Shown piece by piece: positions 1-8,364 of a DNA stretch of 45,069 nucleotides (positions are counted from its first letter, which is position 1; every line of letters begins with the position of its first letter). The notes under the pieces are model-generated. The model searched no databases. It saw only the letters and a list, made by a program, of their open reading frames with translations, and was not told the origin of the DNA. Origin of the DNA: Bifidobacterium vansinderenii (GTDB lineage: Bacteria; Actinomycetota; Actinomycetes; Actinomycetales; Bifidobacteriaceae); the NCBI RefSeq assembly GCF_002234915.1, contig NZ_NEWD01000012.1:1-45069 (forward strand), in the 5' to 3' direction. The translations under genes and the position numbers were made by a program.

Positions 1-153
1 ATGATTAAGGCCGAAGCCCCTATCATCAAAAAGTTCGGCGAGCCCGATAAGCCCAAGAAGGATAAAGACAAAACCCTGAAGGAGTTGTTCAACGATGCTT
101 GGAACGCAGAGCAGAAACTGATCGATGAGGCGTCGGCCACAAGTCAACAGTAA
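1..153 (+). CDS. C-terminal part of an unknown protein (may start upstream of the window)
   Basis: The frame is open from the first base and ends at a TAA at 151-153, giving 50 residues if the ATG at position 1 is the start. No ribosome site can be seen because the sequence begins there, so this is probably the 3' end of a longer gene. The peptide is very rich in Lys, Glu and Asp and ends in a likely amphipathic helix (KELFNDAWNAEQKLIDEA). I do not recognise the family. A good rho-independent terminator follows about 65 bases later, which supports a real gene end. Confidence 0.5.
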   Translation: MIKAEAPIIKKFGEPDKPKKDKDKTLKELFNDAWNAEQKLIDEASATSQQ

Positions 154-218
154 AAAAAGGTTTTATACTTAGCGTTTGACTTCAACACGTTTCTCGCATC
201 ACAACTAACACACCGCAA

Positions 219-254
219 AATCTCCATGGCAGTTTTTCGCCATGGAGATTTTTT
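219..254 (+). terminator. Rho-independent terminator
   Basis: The arms ATCTCCATGGC and GCCATGGAGAT pair perfectly around an 8-base loop and are followed by a run of T. This ends the transcript of the partial gene at 1-153. Confidence 0.85.
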
Positions 255-294
255 CATTGCACAATACAACTGTCCCAAACAAGAAAGGATTTGA

Positions 295-726
295 TTGGAT
301 AAGAATACAGAAAATTCCGTAAGCCCGCGTACACGCACTATTGCCCTCGGCATTGGAGCAGCAATTGGTTTCTTTATCACTATCCTACTTTTTGTAGGTA
401 TGGCCCATAATTCAATTGCGGGTTACCTTGTTCAACTCGTACCGACCATCGTGCAATTCGCTGCGCTTGCCTCATTTGCTGCAAAAGAAACACAGCCACA
501 AAGGTTTAAAATAAACAAAAACCTTTTTTCCTGGCTGGCATATGGCGCCACTGGTTATGCTCTTGCTTCTTTTATTACAAAAGGTATAGCCCCACTCTCA
601 TTCCACAAAAAGATTGATGTAGGCTACCTTCTCCTCTGTCTTCTATTTATTCTGTTTCTCTTCTTCCTGCGCTGGAACGAAACATCCAAGACAAGAAGAC
701 ACCGGCAACCAAGACAAGAAAACTAG
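295..726 (+). CDS. Small multi-pass membrane protein of unknown function
   Basis: A 143-residue protein that probably starts at TTG (295), 5-6 bases after an AAAGGA ribosome site at 284-289. It has four strongly hydrophobic stretches at roughly residues 16-37, 43-62, 80-97 and 108-126, and a basic C-terminal tail (KTRRHRQPRQEN) that should face the cytoplasm. It has no sortase TLxTC motif, no transporter signature and no signal peptidase site that I can see. It converges on the pilin gene, so it is not part of the pilus operon. The region is more AT-rich than most of the window. No function is proposed. Confidence 0.65.
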   Translation: MDKNTENSVSPRTRTIALGIGAAIGFFITILLFVGMAHNSIAGYLVQLVPTIVQFAALASFAAKETQPQRFKINKNLFSWLAYGATGYALASFITKGIAPLSFHKKIDVGYLLLCLLFILFLFFLRWNETSKTRRHRQPRQEN

Positions 727-756
727 TAGCAAGAACAACTAGTAGTCGAAAGCGTC

Positions 757-785
757 GGTTCGGTCTCGTGCTTCAGAGCCGAACC
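757..785 (+). terminator. Weak hairpin after the membrane protein gene
   Basis: The arms GGTTCGG and CCGAACC enclose a 15-base loop, but no T-run follows. A short direct repeat AACTAGTAG (721-729 and 737-745) precedes it. It could be a weak terminator. Confidence 0.35.
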
Positions 786-822
786 ACACCACCGAACGAG
801 CGGAATTCTCGCAAATACATGA

Positions 823-864
823 CAAAAAGGCCGGTGGCTGACGTGGTGCCAGCACCGGCCTTTG
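823..864 (-). terminator. Rho-independent terminator of the pilin operon
   Basis: Read on the minus strand, AAAGGCCGGTGC pairs with a GCCACCGGCC arm and is followed by TTTTTG. It lies about 45 bases after the pilin stop codon. It ends the pilus transcript immediately, leaving no room for a co-transcribed sortase gene. Confidence 0.75.
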
Positions 865-909
865 CGTTGTAGAACTACAGCGCGAATGGTGTTCGCGCTA
901 TGGGCCGCA

Positions 910-2136
910 TCAGGCGCGAAGGGCGCGCTTGGTGGAGCGGGACTTCAGGAACACGGTTCCGGCGGCAGCGGCGAGAATCACGCCGACCGCGGAGAACAGG
1001 ATCGTGCCCGCAGCACCGGTCAGAGGCAGCTGGGTGATGGACTTGACGTTCTTGACCGTCACACCGCTATTCACATCACCATCCACAAGACTCCAAGTAT
1101 CCAGCGTGTTGACATCGTAGGAAGTAACCTGACCCTGATCATTGATGGTCACAGTGAAGGACGGCAGAGCGGTCTGCAGGTAACCTTCGGCAGCCTTGAT
1201 CTCCTCGACCGTGTACGTGCCAGCAGTCAGACCCTGAACCTGCACGGTACCAAGGTTGTCACCACTCACGAACAGACCGGCAGCCTTACGCTGCGCGTCA
1301 TCAGCGGGAATGTTATCCTTGCCAGGCTTGGTGTCGGTCCAAGTCCAGTTGTTGTTGGAGTACTGACCATACTTACCTTCACTGTTCTTCACCACAAACA
1401 CGGCACCGCTAACCTTGGCATTGTTGGCATCGACCTTCTTGAAGGTGAAACCACCCTTGTGAGTCTCCACAGAACCGCTCTTAGCATCAATGGTTCCTTC
1501 AGAGAGAGCACCAAGAGCATTCTGAATAGCCGGATCGGCATTCTCGATCTTAGTACCGGCAAGGAACGGACCGTTGGCCTTCCACACCAGCTTGCTATCA
1601 ACGGTATCCGTAATAGTCAAGTCGCCGCTCTTATCAACGATCAGGTACAGGCCAGCACTGTCAAAAGTAAATGTCAGGGTCTTGCCCTCATTGGAGGCGA
1701 CAGGCGTGACACCAGTCGTAGCGGAATCCTTCAGGGCATTGACAAAGCCTTTGGTCTGGTCAGCCGTCCACGAACCGGACGTGGTGCCGAGCCACTGCCA
1801 CGGATCGCTGCCGTTCTTGGTAGCGTCATAACCGGCAGCCGCGAATGCGGCATTGGCAGCATCACCGGTAAGACCGTTAACCAGCTTTACACCAGTTCCG
1901 GCGACCTTCTCATAACCCGCAAGCTTCACGTAATCGAACGTACGCAGATTCGACTGCAGGTTCGTCGTATCAACAGTCTGGGTGTAGAACTGCTGAGCGT
2001 CAGTCGCAGTAACAGTGATCGTCTTATTGTTCTCGAAGCTCACCTCAGCCGCGCTGGCGGTGGTGGCGCCGAGGGCGAGGCCGCTGAGCAGCGTGGCGGC
2101 TGCGGCGAGGCCGGCGAACAGTTTCCTCATCTTCAT
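910..2136 (-). CDS. Sortase-anchored fimbrial shaft pilin (FimA/SpaA-like)
   Basis: This 408-residue secreted pilin starts at the ATG at 2136, chosen for the AAGGG ribosome site 7 bases upstream; a longer frame upstream runs through a palindromic repeat and lacks a ribosome site. Residues 1-30 are a signal peptide (MKMRKLFAGLAAAATLLSGL, cleavage near ASA-AE). The body resembles isopeptide-forming Cna-B/fimbrial domains, with an E-box-like GTYTVEEIKAAEGY near residue 315. The C-terminus is a sorting signal: LPLTG, a hydrophobic span, then KSRSTKRALRA. The canonical lysine motif YPK was not found; FLAGTK is a possible stand-in. In this family the protein is polymerised by a class C sortase, but none is encoded here. 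It is the second gene of the operon, after the large adhesin. Confidence 0.85.
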   Translation of the reverse strand: MKMRKLFAGLAAAATLLSGLALGATTASAAEVSFENNKTITVTATDAQQFYTQTVDTTNLQSNLRTFDYVKLAGYEKVAGTGVKLVNGLTGDAANAAFAAAGYDATKNGSDPWQWLGTTSGSWTADQTKGFVNALKDSATTGVTPVASNEGKTLTFTFDSAGLYLIVDKSGDLTITDTVDSKLVWKANGPFLAGTKIENADPAIQNALGALSEGTIDAKSGSVETHKGGFTFKKVDANNAKVSGAVFVVKNSEGKYGQYSNNNWTWTDTKPGKDNIPADDAQRKAAGLFVSGDNLGTVQVQGLTAGTYTVEEIKAAEGYLQTALPSFTVTINDQGQVTSYDVNTLDTWSLVDGDVNSGVTVKNVKSITQLPLTGAAGTILFSAVGVILAAAAGTVFLKSRSTKRALRA

Positions 2137-2243
2137 GAGAGAACCCTTCTTTCTTTTCCTTTGATTGGTTACTGGTTTCTGCTGTCGCGGAGGGGGAACT
2201 GGCGCTCCGCGATCCGCAAATCTTTGGGGTGAGTGGGACGGGC

Positions 2244-2299
2244 GCCCTCCCTCAGTCCGACTTTGTCGGACAGCTCCCTCCCTGGGAGGGAGCACGCAG
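2244..2299. repeat. Intergenic palindromic repeat, type A
   Basis: It is built from CCCTCCCTCAG, a hairpin AGTCCGACTTTGTCGGAC, and a second hairpin CTCCCTCCCTGGGAGGGAG ending in CACG. It lies between the adhesin and pilin genes of one operon and could form RNA hairpins that attenuate or stabilise the message. Related copies occur many times in the window. Confidence 0.8.
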
Positions 2300-2331
2300 G
2301 GGGTTGGGCTTCCCGCTCAATTCCGAGCCGG

Positions 2332-4818
2332 CTACATGATGGCGGCCTTTCGGCGGCGGTATTCGGCCACGATGGCGGCGACCAAAGCCGCGACTCCGGC
2401 GAGCGCTCCGCCGGCAATCAGCCAGCTGCGCGCCGACCATCCGCCCGTGAACGGCAGCACCGAGATCATCCGCGCATTGCCGATCGCGTTGGCGGGAGCG
2501 CCGTTGCCGGTCACGATGCCGTCACCGGAAAGGGTGATCGAACTTTCGGTCGCGCCGATCGTGAAGTCGAACGTCTTGTCGGTCTTCGCGTAGCCGTCGG
2601 GAGCCTTGGTCTCGGTCAGGCGATACTTACCGGGCAGCAGCTTCTCGACCGCCAATCTACCCTTGCTCGTATCGACATCAGCGAGACCGTTCTTCGGCGT
2701 AGTGCACGAGCCAGGCTGACAGTCCACGACCGCCCACGACTTGTCACCAACCGGGTTGTCGGAATCATCGAGCTGCGTGATCGTCCACTCGGACCCGCCA
2801 AGCAGGGTCGCCGCACTGTCCTTATCGACCTTGGACCACGCGAAACGGGTCGGCTTGTTCGCGAACTCGCCAGTCACACCATCGTTCCACGCGACAGTCC
2901 TGTTGCCTGAAGCATCGATGCCAAGCGTGAACGTATACGTACGGTCCGTCTTCCAGTACTTGTCGGGCGCCTGGGTTTCGGTAAGCGTGTAGTCGCCGTC
3001 CGGGAACACCCAGCTTCCGTCAGCATTGGTGAGCTTGATGTCGAGGGCGAACTTGCCCTCCGCATCGTTCGTATCCGCCCCGGCGTCCGACGAGCACGTC
3101 CCCGACTTCGTGCAGTCCGTGATGTTCTCGTACTTCAGCCCGTCGGGTCCAGTCAAGGTCCACTGGCTACCAGCGATGGGCTTGTTGCCATCGTCGGTCT
3201 TCGTCCACTCGAGCTTGCCATCGACCGGCTTGTTGCCGATGATGCGCTGCGCGTTCTGCGAGCCATCACCGGACAGGTTGTCATCCCGATTGCCCTTCGA
3301 GTCCGTCTTGGGCGAGCCTGGAGCGTATTCGAGGTTCGGTTCCTTCGGGATCTCCTTGCTGTCCGATGTGACCGCGACGATCGTGAACGTGTACTCGTTT
3401 TCGGTCTTCTGGTAGCCGTTCGGCGCGGTCTTCTCCGTAAGCGTGTACTTACCGGGGGCAAGATTGTCGAGGCTGATGCCGCCCATGTCCGGGTCGTTGT
3501 CCCTGCGACCGTTGTCCACGATATCGACCGTCCACGTCTGCGAGTCGTCGGTTGCGGACGCGACCTTCCAGCAGTCCGCATCGGTCGCACCCGTTGTCTG
3601 ACAGTCGGTGGGACGCATGTCGTCGTCGTTGTACGGGGTCAGCCATTTCTTCTGATTGTCCTTGCCGAGCGTGACAGACAGGGTCCACGTGGACGACGTC
3701 GTCACCGGTTCGGCCGGATCCGCTGATGAGTCGACCTTCTGCCAGCTCATCGAATACGGGGTATCGAACACGACCACGCCGTTCGAGCCAAAACCGCCGC
3801 CGGACATACGCGAACGATTGCCGTCGATGGTGATCTGCGCCGACTTCTTCGCGTTCTCCTTCAACGCGTTCGCCTGACTCTCACTGCCATTCACAGTGGC
3901 CTTGAACGCCACGCCCGTCTGGTACGCGCCGGGCGTGGAATCCTTGGTAAGGGCGATCAGCCCTTCCTTCTGCACTTCGGTGGATGGATGCAGGGTGGTG
4001 CTGGCCAGAACGGACTGGCCACGATCGCCACCCAGCCACGAGTCCTTGAAACCGGAGGACTCCCGCAGCGGCGTGTTGTCCCAGTGCCAGGTCACGGCGT
4101 CCTCGTTTCGGTCCGTGAACCACGTGTTCATCAGCAGGAACTGATTATCGCCCAGAGTTTTCGCCTGAGGGTTCATGATCGCCAAGTCCGCACCGGCGTA
4201 CGTGACCTCCGCGCCGTTCTCCTTCGGAGCGTTATCCGTATTCGCATCAAGATCCGGATTCACCGAGTTGCCGAACAGGGCGATGTTACCGCCCTTCGAT
4301 GCGGTCGAGTTGCCCGACGGACAGAACCACAGACCGCCACCGAAATGACCGGCCGTGTTCCCGAACGCGACCGTCTTGCCCACATACGCGGTCGTGGACT
4401 CCTCCGTATAGATCGCACCACCTAGATAGCCCGACGTGTTGCCCTCGTATGTGCCGCCCGTGATGGTCGCGGTGGACCTCATCATCAGGAAGACGGCGCC
4501 ACCGGCACCACCACGCTCGATCTGTTCCTTGGCATCACCCGACGGGCGGCGAATCATGGCCCAGTTGTTCCGGAACACCGGCTTCGAGCCATCCGCCCCG
4601 TTCTTTATGTACAGAGTGCCACGGGCCCAGATTGCGCCACCGCCCGAATACAGTTCCGACGACTTCTCCCCGTTGCCGTCGAACAGCACGTTGCCACGCA
4701 CCGTCAGCACGCCTTGATTCCGGGCATCGTCCTCGTTCATGTACACGACACCACCACCGTTGCGTTGGGTGTCGCACGCGGCATGGGACTTCAACGAGCA
4801 ATCGCCCGCGTCCTGCAC
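2332..4818 (-). CDS. C-terminal fragment of the interrupted pilus adhesin
   Basis: The frame reopens after the TAG, and the first possible start is a GTG at 4818 (828 residues) without a ribosome site. It carries the end of the beta-helix, the Cna-B domains and the LPFTG anchor but has no signal peptide, so on its own it could not be exported. It is best read as the downstream half of the same gene. Confidence 0.6.
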   Translation of the reverse strand: MQDAGDCSLKSHAACDTQRNGGGVVYMNEDDARNQGVLTVRGNVLFDGNGEKSSELYSGGGAIWARGTLYIKNGADGSKPVFRNNWAMIRRPSGDAKEQIERGGAGGAVFLMMRSTATITGGTYEGNTSGYLGGAIYTEESTTAYVGKTVAFGNTAGHFGGGLWFCPSGNSTASKGGNIALFGNSVNPDLDANTDNAPKENGAEVTYAGADLAIMNPQAKTLGDNQFLLMNTWFTDRNEDAVTWHWDNTPLRESSGFKDSWLGGDRGQSVLASTTLHPSTEVQKEGLIALTKDSTPGAYQTGVAFKATVNGSESQANALKENAKKSAQITIDGNRSRMSGGGFGSNGVVVFDTPYSMSWQKVDSSADPAEPVTTSSTWTLSVTLGKDNQKKWLTPYNDDDMRPTDCQTTGATDADCWKVASATDDSQTWTVDIVDNGRRDNDPDMGGISLDNLAPGKYTLTEKTAPNGYQKTENEYTFTIVAVTSDSKEIPKEPNLEYAPGSPKTDSKGNRDDNLSGDGSQNAQRIIGNKPVDGKLEWTKTDDGNKPIAGSQWTLTGPDGLKYENITDCTKSGTCSSDAGADTNDAEGKFALDIKLTNADGSWVFPDGDYTLTETQAPDKYWKTDRTYTFTLGIDASGNRTVAWNDGVTGEFANKPTRFAWSKVDKDSAATLLGGSEWTITQLDDSDNPVGDKSWAVVDCQPGSCTTPKNGLADVDTSKGRLAVEKLLPGKYRLTETKAPDGYAKTDKTFDFTIGATESSITLSGDGIVTGNGAPANAIGNARMISVLPFTGGWSARSWLIAGGALAGVAALVAAIVAEYRRRKAAIM

Positions 4819-4836
4819 GTTGTTCTTGAATACGAT

Positions 4837-5850
4837 CTACTTGCCGGCCGTTCCACTGATCGTGATCCTGCCGTTGCCATGGCTGTGGATGACACCGCCA
4901 TTACCGCCGTTCACCGCGCTGTTGTTTTCGAACGTGCCGCCATTAATCGTCAGCGAGGCGCCATTGGTCCCGTACAGCACACCACCACCGGACGTTGAAC
5001 TATTCCCCCGGCTATCGGCACCCGTGCTCTTGTTGCCAGAGAACTTACCACCATTGATGGTTGTGGACCCGGATGTTTGGTAAACCACGCCACCGTCTTC
5101 TGCGATATTCTCCGAGAACGCACCGCCATTGATCGTAAGCGCGCCCTCATTCAACGCGACCGTTCCCTTGCCTCCCCTCAGACCAGTGAACGTACCGCCA
5201 TTGATGGTCACCGTACCGTAGGAGTGCATGAGCGGACCATGCGTTTCCCCGTCCTTCGGGTGCGTGAACGTGAGCATGTTCCCGCCCTTGTCGGGGTCCA
5301 CGCCCTGCACGCCGATGGTCAGGATGGTCAGAGAGTCATCGCCTTTCTGAGGCCAGAGCATCGAGCCCGTGCCCGTCCACGTGATCGTATGCATCGCCTG
5401 TCCGTCGGACACAATCGTGATCGGACAATCAATCTGCGCACTGGCACTGGATAAATCACCCGGATTCACCGTGATGTCACTGGTGACGGTCACGGTACGT
5501 GACGCAGTTGAGCCGCCACACGTCAACGCTGTCGCCAAGCTGGCCGCATCAGAAGCCGTGTACGATGCAGCATCGGCCGCGGTGGATACGGGATCATCCG
5601 CGTAGGCGACGCCCACGGCGAGCGGGCCCATCGCCACCACCGCAATCACAGCCGCGATCTTCGCGGCAAACGTGCGGGTACGAAAATGTGAGATAGAACG
5701 CTTCACATGAGGATCTTGGATATCGGATCCCATATATTGAGAACCAACCGGTCGGTTACCGAAGAGAGTTCGCAACCCCTTGAAGGGCACCTTTTTACCC
5801 CCTTCTCTTTCGGGGGTGTCGTCGCGGCGACGCCACGCACCGTTTCGCAT
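4837..5850 (-). CDS. N-terminal fragment of the interrupted pilus adhesin
   Basis: As written, translation from the ATG at 5850 gives 337 residues ending at the TAG. That start has AAGGA 9 bases upstream; an alternative ATG at 5733 gives a more normal signal peptide position but has no clear ribosome site. The fragment has a signal peptide and beta-helix repeats but no LPxTG anchor, so it would be secreted and lost rather than attached. Confidence 0.65.
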   Translation of the reverse strand: MRNGAWRRRDDTPEREGGKKVPFKGLRTLFGNRPVGSQYMGSDIQDPHVKRSISHFRTRTFAAKIAAVIAVVAMGPLAVGVAYADDPVSTAADAASYTASDAASLATALTCGGSTASRTVTVTSDITVNPGDLSSASAQIDCPITIVSDGQAMHTITWTGTGSMLWPQKGDDSLTILTIGVQGVDPDKGGNMLTFTHPKDGETHGPLMHSYGTVTINGGTFTGLRGGKGTVALNEGALTINGGAFSENIAEDGGVVYQTSGSTTINGGKFSGNKSTGADSRGNSSTSGGGVLYGTNGASLTINGGTFENNSAVNGGNGGVIHSHGNGRITISGTAGK

Positions 5851-5966
5851 CAGCGCAAGTCCTTACGTAACTCTCTATCACTTCACAAGCGTCGGCCCAC
5901 ACCCGATCCTCTCTCGAGTTTGAAAATTACGACATCAGACAAATGCAGTAATTCCAACGCTTTGCA

Positions 5967-5998
5967 CATTTATCCTATAGCGGCATCACGTTTGCCAA
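5967..5998 (-). promoter_or_regulatory. Candidate promoter of the pilus operon
   Basis: On the minus strand TTGGCA is followed after 18 bases by GATAAA (inside TATAGGATAAAT), about 115 bases before the ATG at 5850. The match is moderate and was chosen because it is the only reasonable pair between the G tract and the gene. Confidence 0.35.
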
Positions 5999-6051
5999 AG
6001 AAGAGTGGCGACCACATCCAACTTCCCGCGACGACAATCTCACATCCGTTA

Positions 6052-6062
6052 CCCCCCCCCCC
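6052..6062 (-). repeat. Homopolymer tract of 11 G upstream of the pilus operon
   Basis: Eleven consecutive C on the plus strand (G on the coding strand of the pilus operon) lie about 200 bases before the adhesin start. G tracts are established slippage switches for bifidobacterial pili, but there they are intragenic. Here all three frames after the tract close before 5850, so any effect would be on transcription. Confidence 0.75.
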
Positions 6063-6277
6063 GAATCAGACGACACAACGGGGGTCGAAGTCGCGCATAA
6101 CCACCCGAAATACCTACTAAAACGGGGGCTATGCAAGATTTGGCAATCGACTTGCAAGATTCCATAATTACAAATCAGTCACTTTTGATCGCGCACAATC
6201 AGGTCATTATCAAACATTTTTTATGTTAAATATATTCACGGATTCATCACAGAAAAATCGTATATTCTGCTACCGGA

Positions 6278-6291
6278 TGAGAACGTTCTCA
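6278..6291. promoter_or_regulatory. cre-like palindrome (LacI/CcpA-type operator)
   Basis: TGAGAACGTTCTCA is a perfect 14-base palindrome with the central CG of LacI-family operators, and it fits the CcpA cre pattern TGWNANCGNTNWCA at every position. It lies 69 bases before the mannosyltransferase start, on the far side of the pilus promoter region. The cognate regulator is not known. Confidence 0.5.
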
Positions 6292-6359
6292 CCGTTGCAA
6301 ATCAGCCAATCCGCTTCCCCGTTCGACGCCCACCACAACACTGGACTACCCTTGGAACC

Positions 6360-8183
6360 ATGGGCTCGAAGATTCGCACACGCCGCATCAGGGGAAGTCA
6401 CGGCGCGCACATACGGCACACCGCGGCATCACTACGCGCCAACACGCGCACAATCCCGTCGCTCGCCGGAGCCGTGGACCCGCGCACCGCATCCGAACGC
6501 GCCGCGGGCTGGATCTGGCCCATCCTCATGGCACTGTTCGGCGGACTGCTGCGATTCATCCGACTCGGACAGCCGCAGGCCGTGGTGTTCGACGAGACCT
6601 ACTACGTCAAGGACGCGTGGACCATGCTCAACACGGGTGAACCACGCGACTGGCCCGCCACGATCGGCGGCATCAAAATAGACGATCTTTTCGCCGCCGG
6701 GCATAACCTCACCGACTGGCTGCCCGTGGCCGAATACGTGGTGCATCCGCCGTTCGGCAAATGGTGCATAGCGCTGGGACTGCAGCTGTTCGGCGGCGCG
6801 GCCAACCCATTCGCCTGGCGCGTATCCACCGCCGTGGCCGGCACGCTCGCCATCCTGATCCTGTGCCGCGTGGTGCTGCGCATCTTCCGATCGCTGCCGA
6901 TGGCACTCATCGCCGGATTCCTCATGTCCATCGACGGCATGGGCATTACGCTCAGCCGCACCGGACTGCTCGACAACTTCATCATGGTGCTCGCGCTCGG
7001 TGCATTCTGCTGCATGCTCGCCCATCGCGACTGGGCGAACCGGCGCCTCGCCGCAGCCTACCGACGGCAGTCACGCCGCCGTCATGCCAAATGGATACCC
7101 GTGGTGCCGTGGCGGACGCGGCTGAATGGGGACGCGGGGGATGCGAGCGCGGCCGGCGGCAACGGACGTGTCGGGGACGGCAACGGTCCGAACGGCAAGG
7201 CCTCCGACGAATTCGACCCCGACGCCACCCAGACCATGCCGCCCATCCGGTTCATCCTCGACTCCACCGGACCGGTTATCGCGTTCTCCTGGTGGCGTCT
7301 CGCCGCGGCGATCCTGCTTGGACTTGCCACCGGAGTCAAATGGTCCGGCGCCTACTTCTTCGCCGTGTTCTGCCTGATCAGCGTGTTCTGGGATGCGTGG
7401 CTGCGTCGGCAGAACGGCTTCCGCGCATGGTTCGTCACCGGACTGTGGAAGGACGGCATTCTCGCCGCGCTCTACATGGTGCCCGTGTACATCGCCACGT
7501 ACCTCGCCACATGGATCGGCTGGTTCATCCACCCCGATTCATACATGCACGACTGGGCGCGTACGAACCCCGGCAAGGGCGTCACGTGGCTGCCGGAGGG
7601 GCTGCGGTCGTTCGTGCAGTATCACATCCAGATGTGGCAGTTTCACACCACGCTCGACGCGCCGCATGACTACAAGGCGAACCCGCTCACCTGGCCCATC
7701 CAGCAGCGGCCCACCAGCTTCTACTGGCGTGAGCTTGCCGGACATCCGGGCTTCTGCTCGCTGCGGCCGAACGAGACCTGCGTGGCGGCGGTCACCTCGC
7801 TTGGCAATCCGCTCATCTGGTGGCTCGGCACGGTGTGCGTGGTGCTCGGCGTGATCGTGGCCACGGTGGCCAAGGGCGGCGACTGGCGCATCTGGGCGGT
7901 GCTCGCGGGATTCCTCGGCGGCTGGCTGCCGTGGGCGCAGTATCTCAACCGCACCACGTTCACGTTCTATGCGATCGTGATCCTGCCGTGGATCATTCTC
8001 GGATTCATCTACGTGGCCGACTGGCTGCACGGGCTGTTCGACGCGTTCTCGTTCTGGTGGGTGATGGGCGGCGTGCTCGTGATCATCACGCTCGTGTCGG
8101 TGTTCTTCTACCCGATCTGGACGGCGATCCCGGTGCCGTATTCGTTCTGGCTGTCGCACATGTGGTTCGACAGTTGGATATAG
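6360..8183 (+). CDS. Dolichyl-phosphate-mannose-type protein O-mannosyltransferase (PMT family, GT39)
   Basis: A 607-residue multi-pass membrane protein. After a basic cytoplasmic N-terminus (residues 1-50), the first membrane span is followed by the PMT signature VVFDETYYVKDAW, with the acidic pair D78-E79 that is catalytic in this family. Further spans follow, then a large outer loop (WFIHPDSYMHDWARTNPG...; YKANPLTWPIQQRPTSFYWR) and a C-terminal block of spans ending SHMWFDSWI. A cytoplasmic loop near residues 230-300 is rich in Gly and Asp and looks like a lineage-specific insertion. Family members transfer mannose from polyprenyl-phosphate mannose to Ser/Thr of secreted proteins. Its targets here are unknown; the neighbouring pilins are possible ones. 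The start at 6360 has only a weak ribosome site. Confidence 0.85.
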   Translation: MGSKIRTRRIRGSHGAHIRHTAASLRANTRTIPSLAGAVDPRTASERAAGWIWPILMALFGGLLRFIRLGQPQAVVFDETYYVKDAWTMLNTGEPRDWPATIGGIKIDDLFAAGHNLTDWLPVAEYVVHPPFGKWCIALGLQLFGGAANPFAWRVSTAVAGTLAILILCRVVLRIFRSLPMALIAGFLMSIDGMGITLSRTGLLDNFIMVLALGAFCCMLAHRDWANRRLAAAYRRQSRRRHAKWIPVVPWRTRLNGDAGDASAAGGNGRVGDGNGPNGKASDEFDPDATQTMPPIRFILDSTGPVIAFSWWRLAAAILLGLATGVKWSGAYFFAVFCLISVFWDAWLRRQNGFRAWFVTGLWKDGILAALYMVPVYIATYLATWIGWFIHPDSYMHDWARTNPGKGVTWLPEGLRSFVQYHIQMWQFHTTLDAPHDYKANPLTWPIQQRPTSFYWRELAGHPGFCSLRPNETCVAAVTSLGNPLIWWLGTVCVVLGVIVATVAKGGDWRIWAVLAGFLGGWLPWAQYLNRTTFTFYAIVILPWIILGFIYVADWLHGLFDAFSFWWVMGGVLVIITLVSVFFYPIWTAIPVPYSFWLSHMWFDSWI

Positions 8184-8364
8184 GCGAGGAGATATAGGCG
8201 AAGGGGTCTTGGAAAGACGGCCGTGAGACGCCCGAAGGACTGCGGCCGGGGCCGGGGGCACGCGAGGTCAAAAGCCCCTTCTGGCGGGTCTTTGCCTCGT
8301 TGCGCCATTATGGTTTTCGGTCGTATTTTCTGACCTCTAATCCCAGCGAAGGAAGTAGTGCAGT

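Larger units (their letters stand above)
2332..5850 (-). pseudogene. Large pilus tip adhesin, interrupted by one in-frame TAG
   Basis: The same frame runs from 5850 to 2332 (1173 codons) and is broken only by a TAG at 4837-4839, between ...ISGTAGK and IVFKNN. The N-terminal half has a signal sequence (AAKIAAVIAVVAMG...AYADD) and many TINGG-F/GNxS turns typical of a right-handed beta-helix. The beta-helix continues without a break after the stop, as far as ...NTAGHFGGG. The C-terminal half holds several Cna-B/prealbumin domains with E-boxes (YTLTEKTAPNGY, YTLTETQAPDKY, YRLTETKAPDGY). The end is a sorting signal: LPFTG, a hydrophobic span, then EYRRRKAAIM. In intact relatives such a protein is the ancillary or tip subunit of a sortase-dependent pilus. 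The stop is most simply a nonsense mutation; read-through, a mixed population or a sequencing error remain possible. Confidence 0.8.

Noticed and set aside
295-726. The small membrane protein as a missing sortase of the pilus operon
   Set aside because: It lies on the opposite strand and lacks the TLxTC cysteine motif and the arginine of sortases.
862-2232. A 456-codon plus-strand frame opposite the pilin
   Set aside because: The minus strand has a signal peptide, E-box and LPLTG anchor, and this frame has nothing recognisable.
5850-6157. The G tract as an intragenic frame switch for the adhesin
   Set aside because: All three frames downstream of the tract reach stop codons before the adhesin start, and a TAA at 5863-5865 closes the adhesin frame just upstream of 5850.
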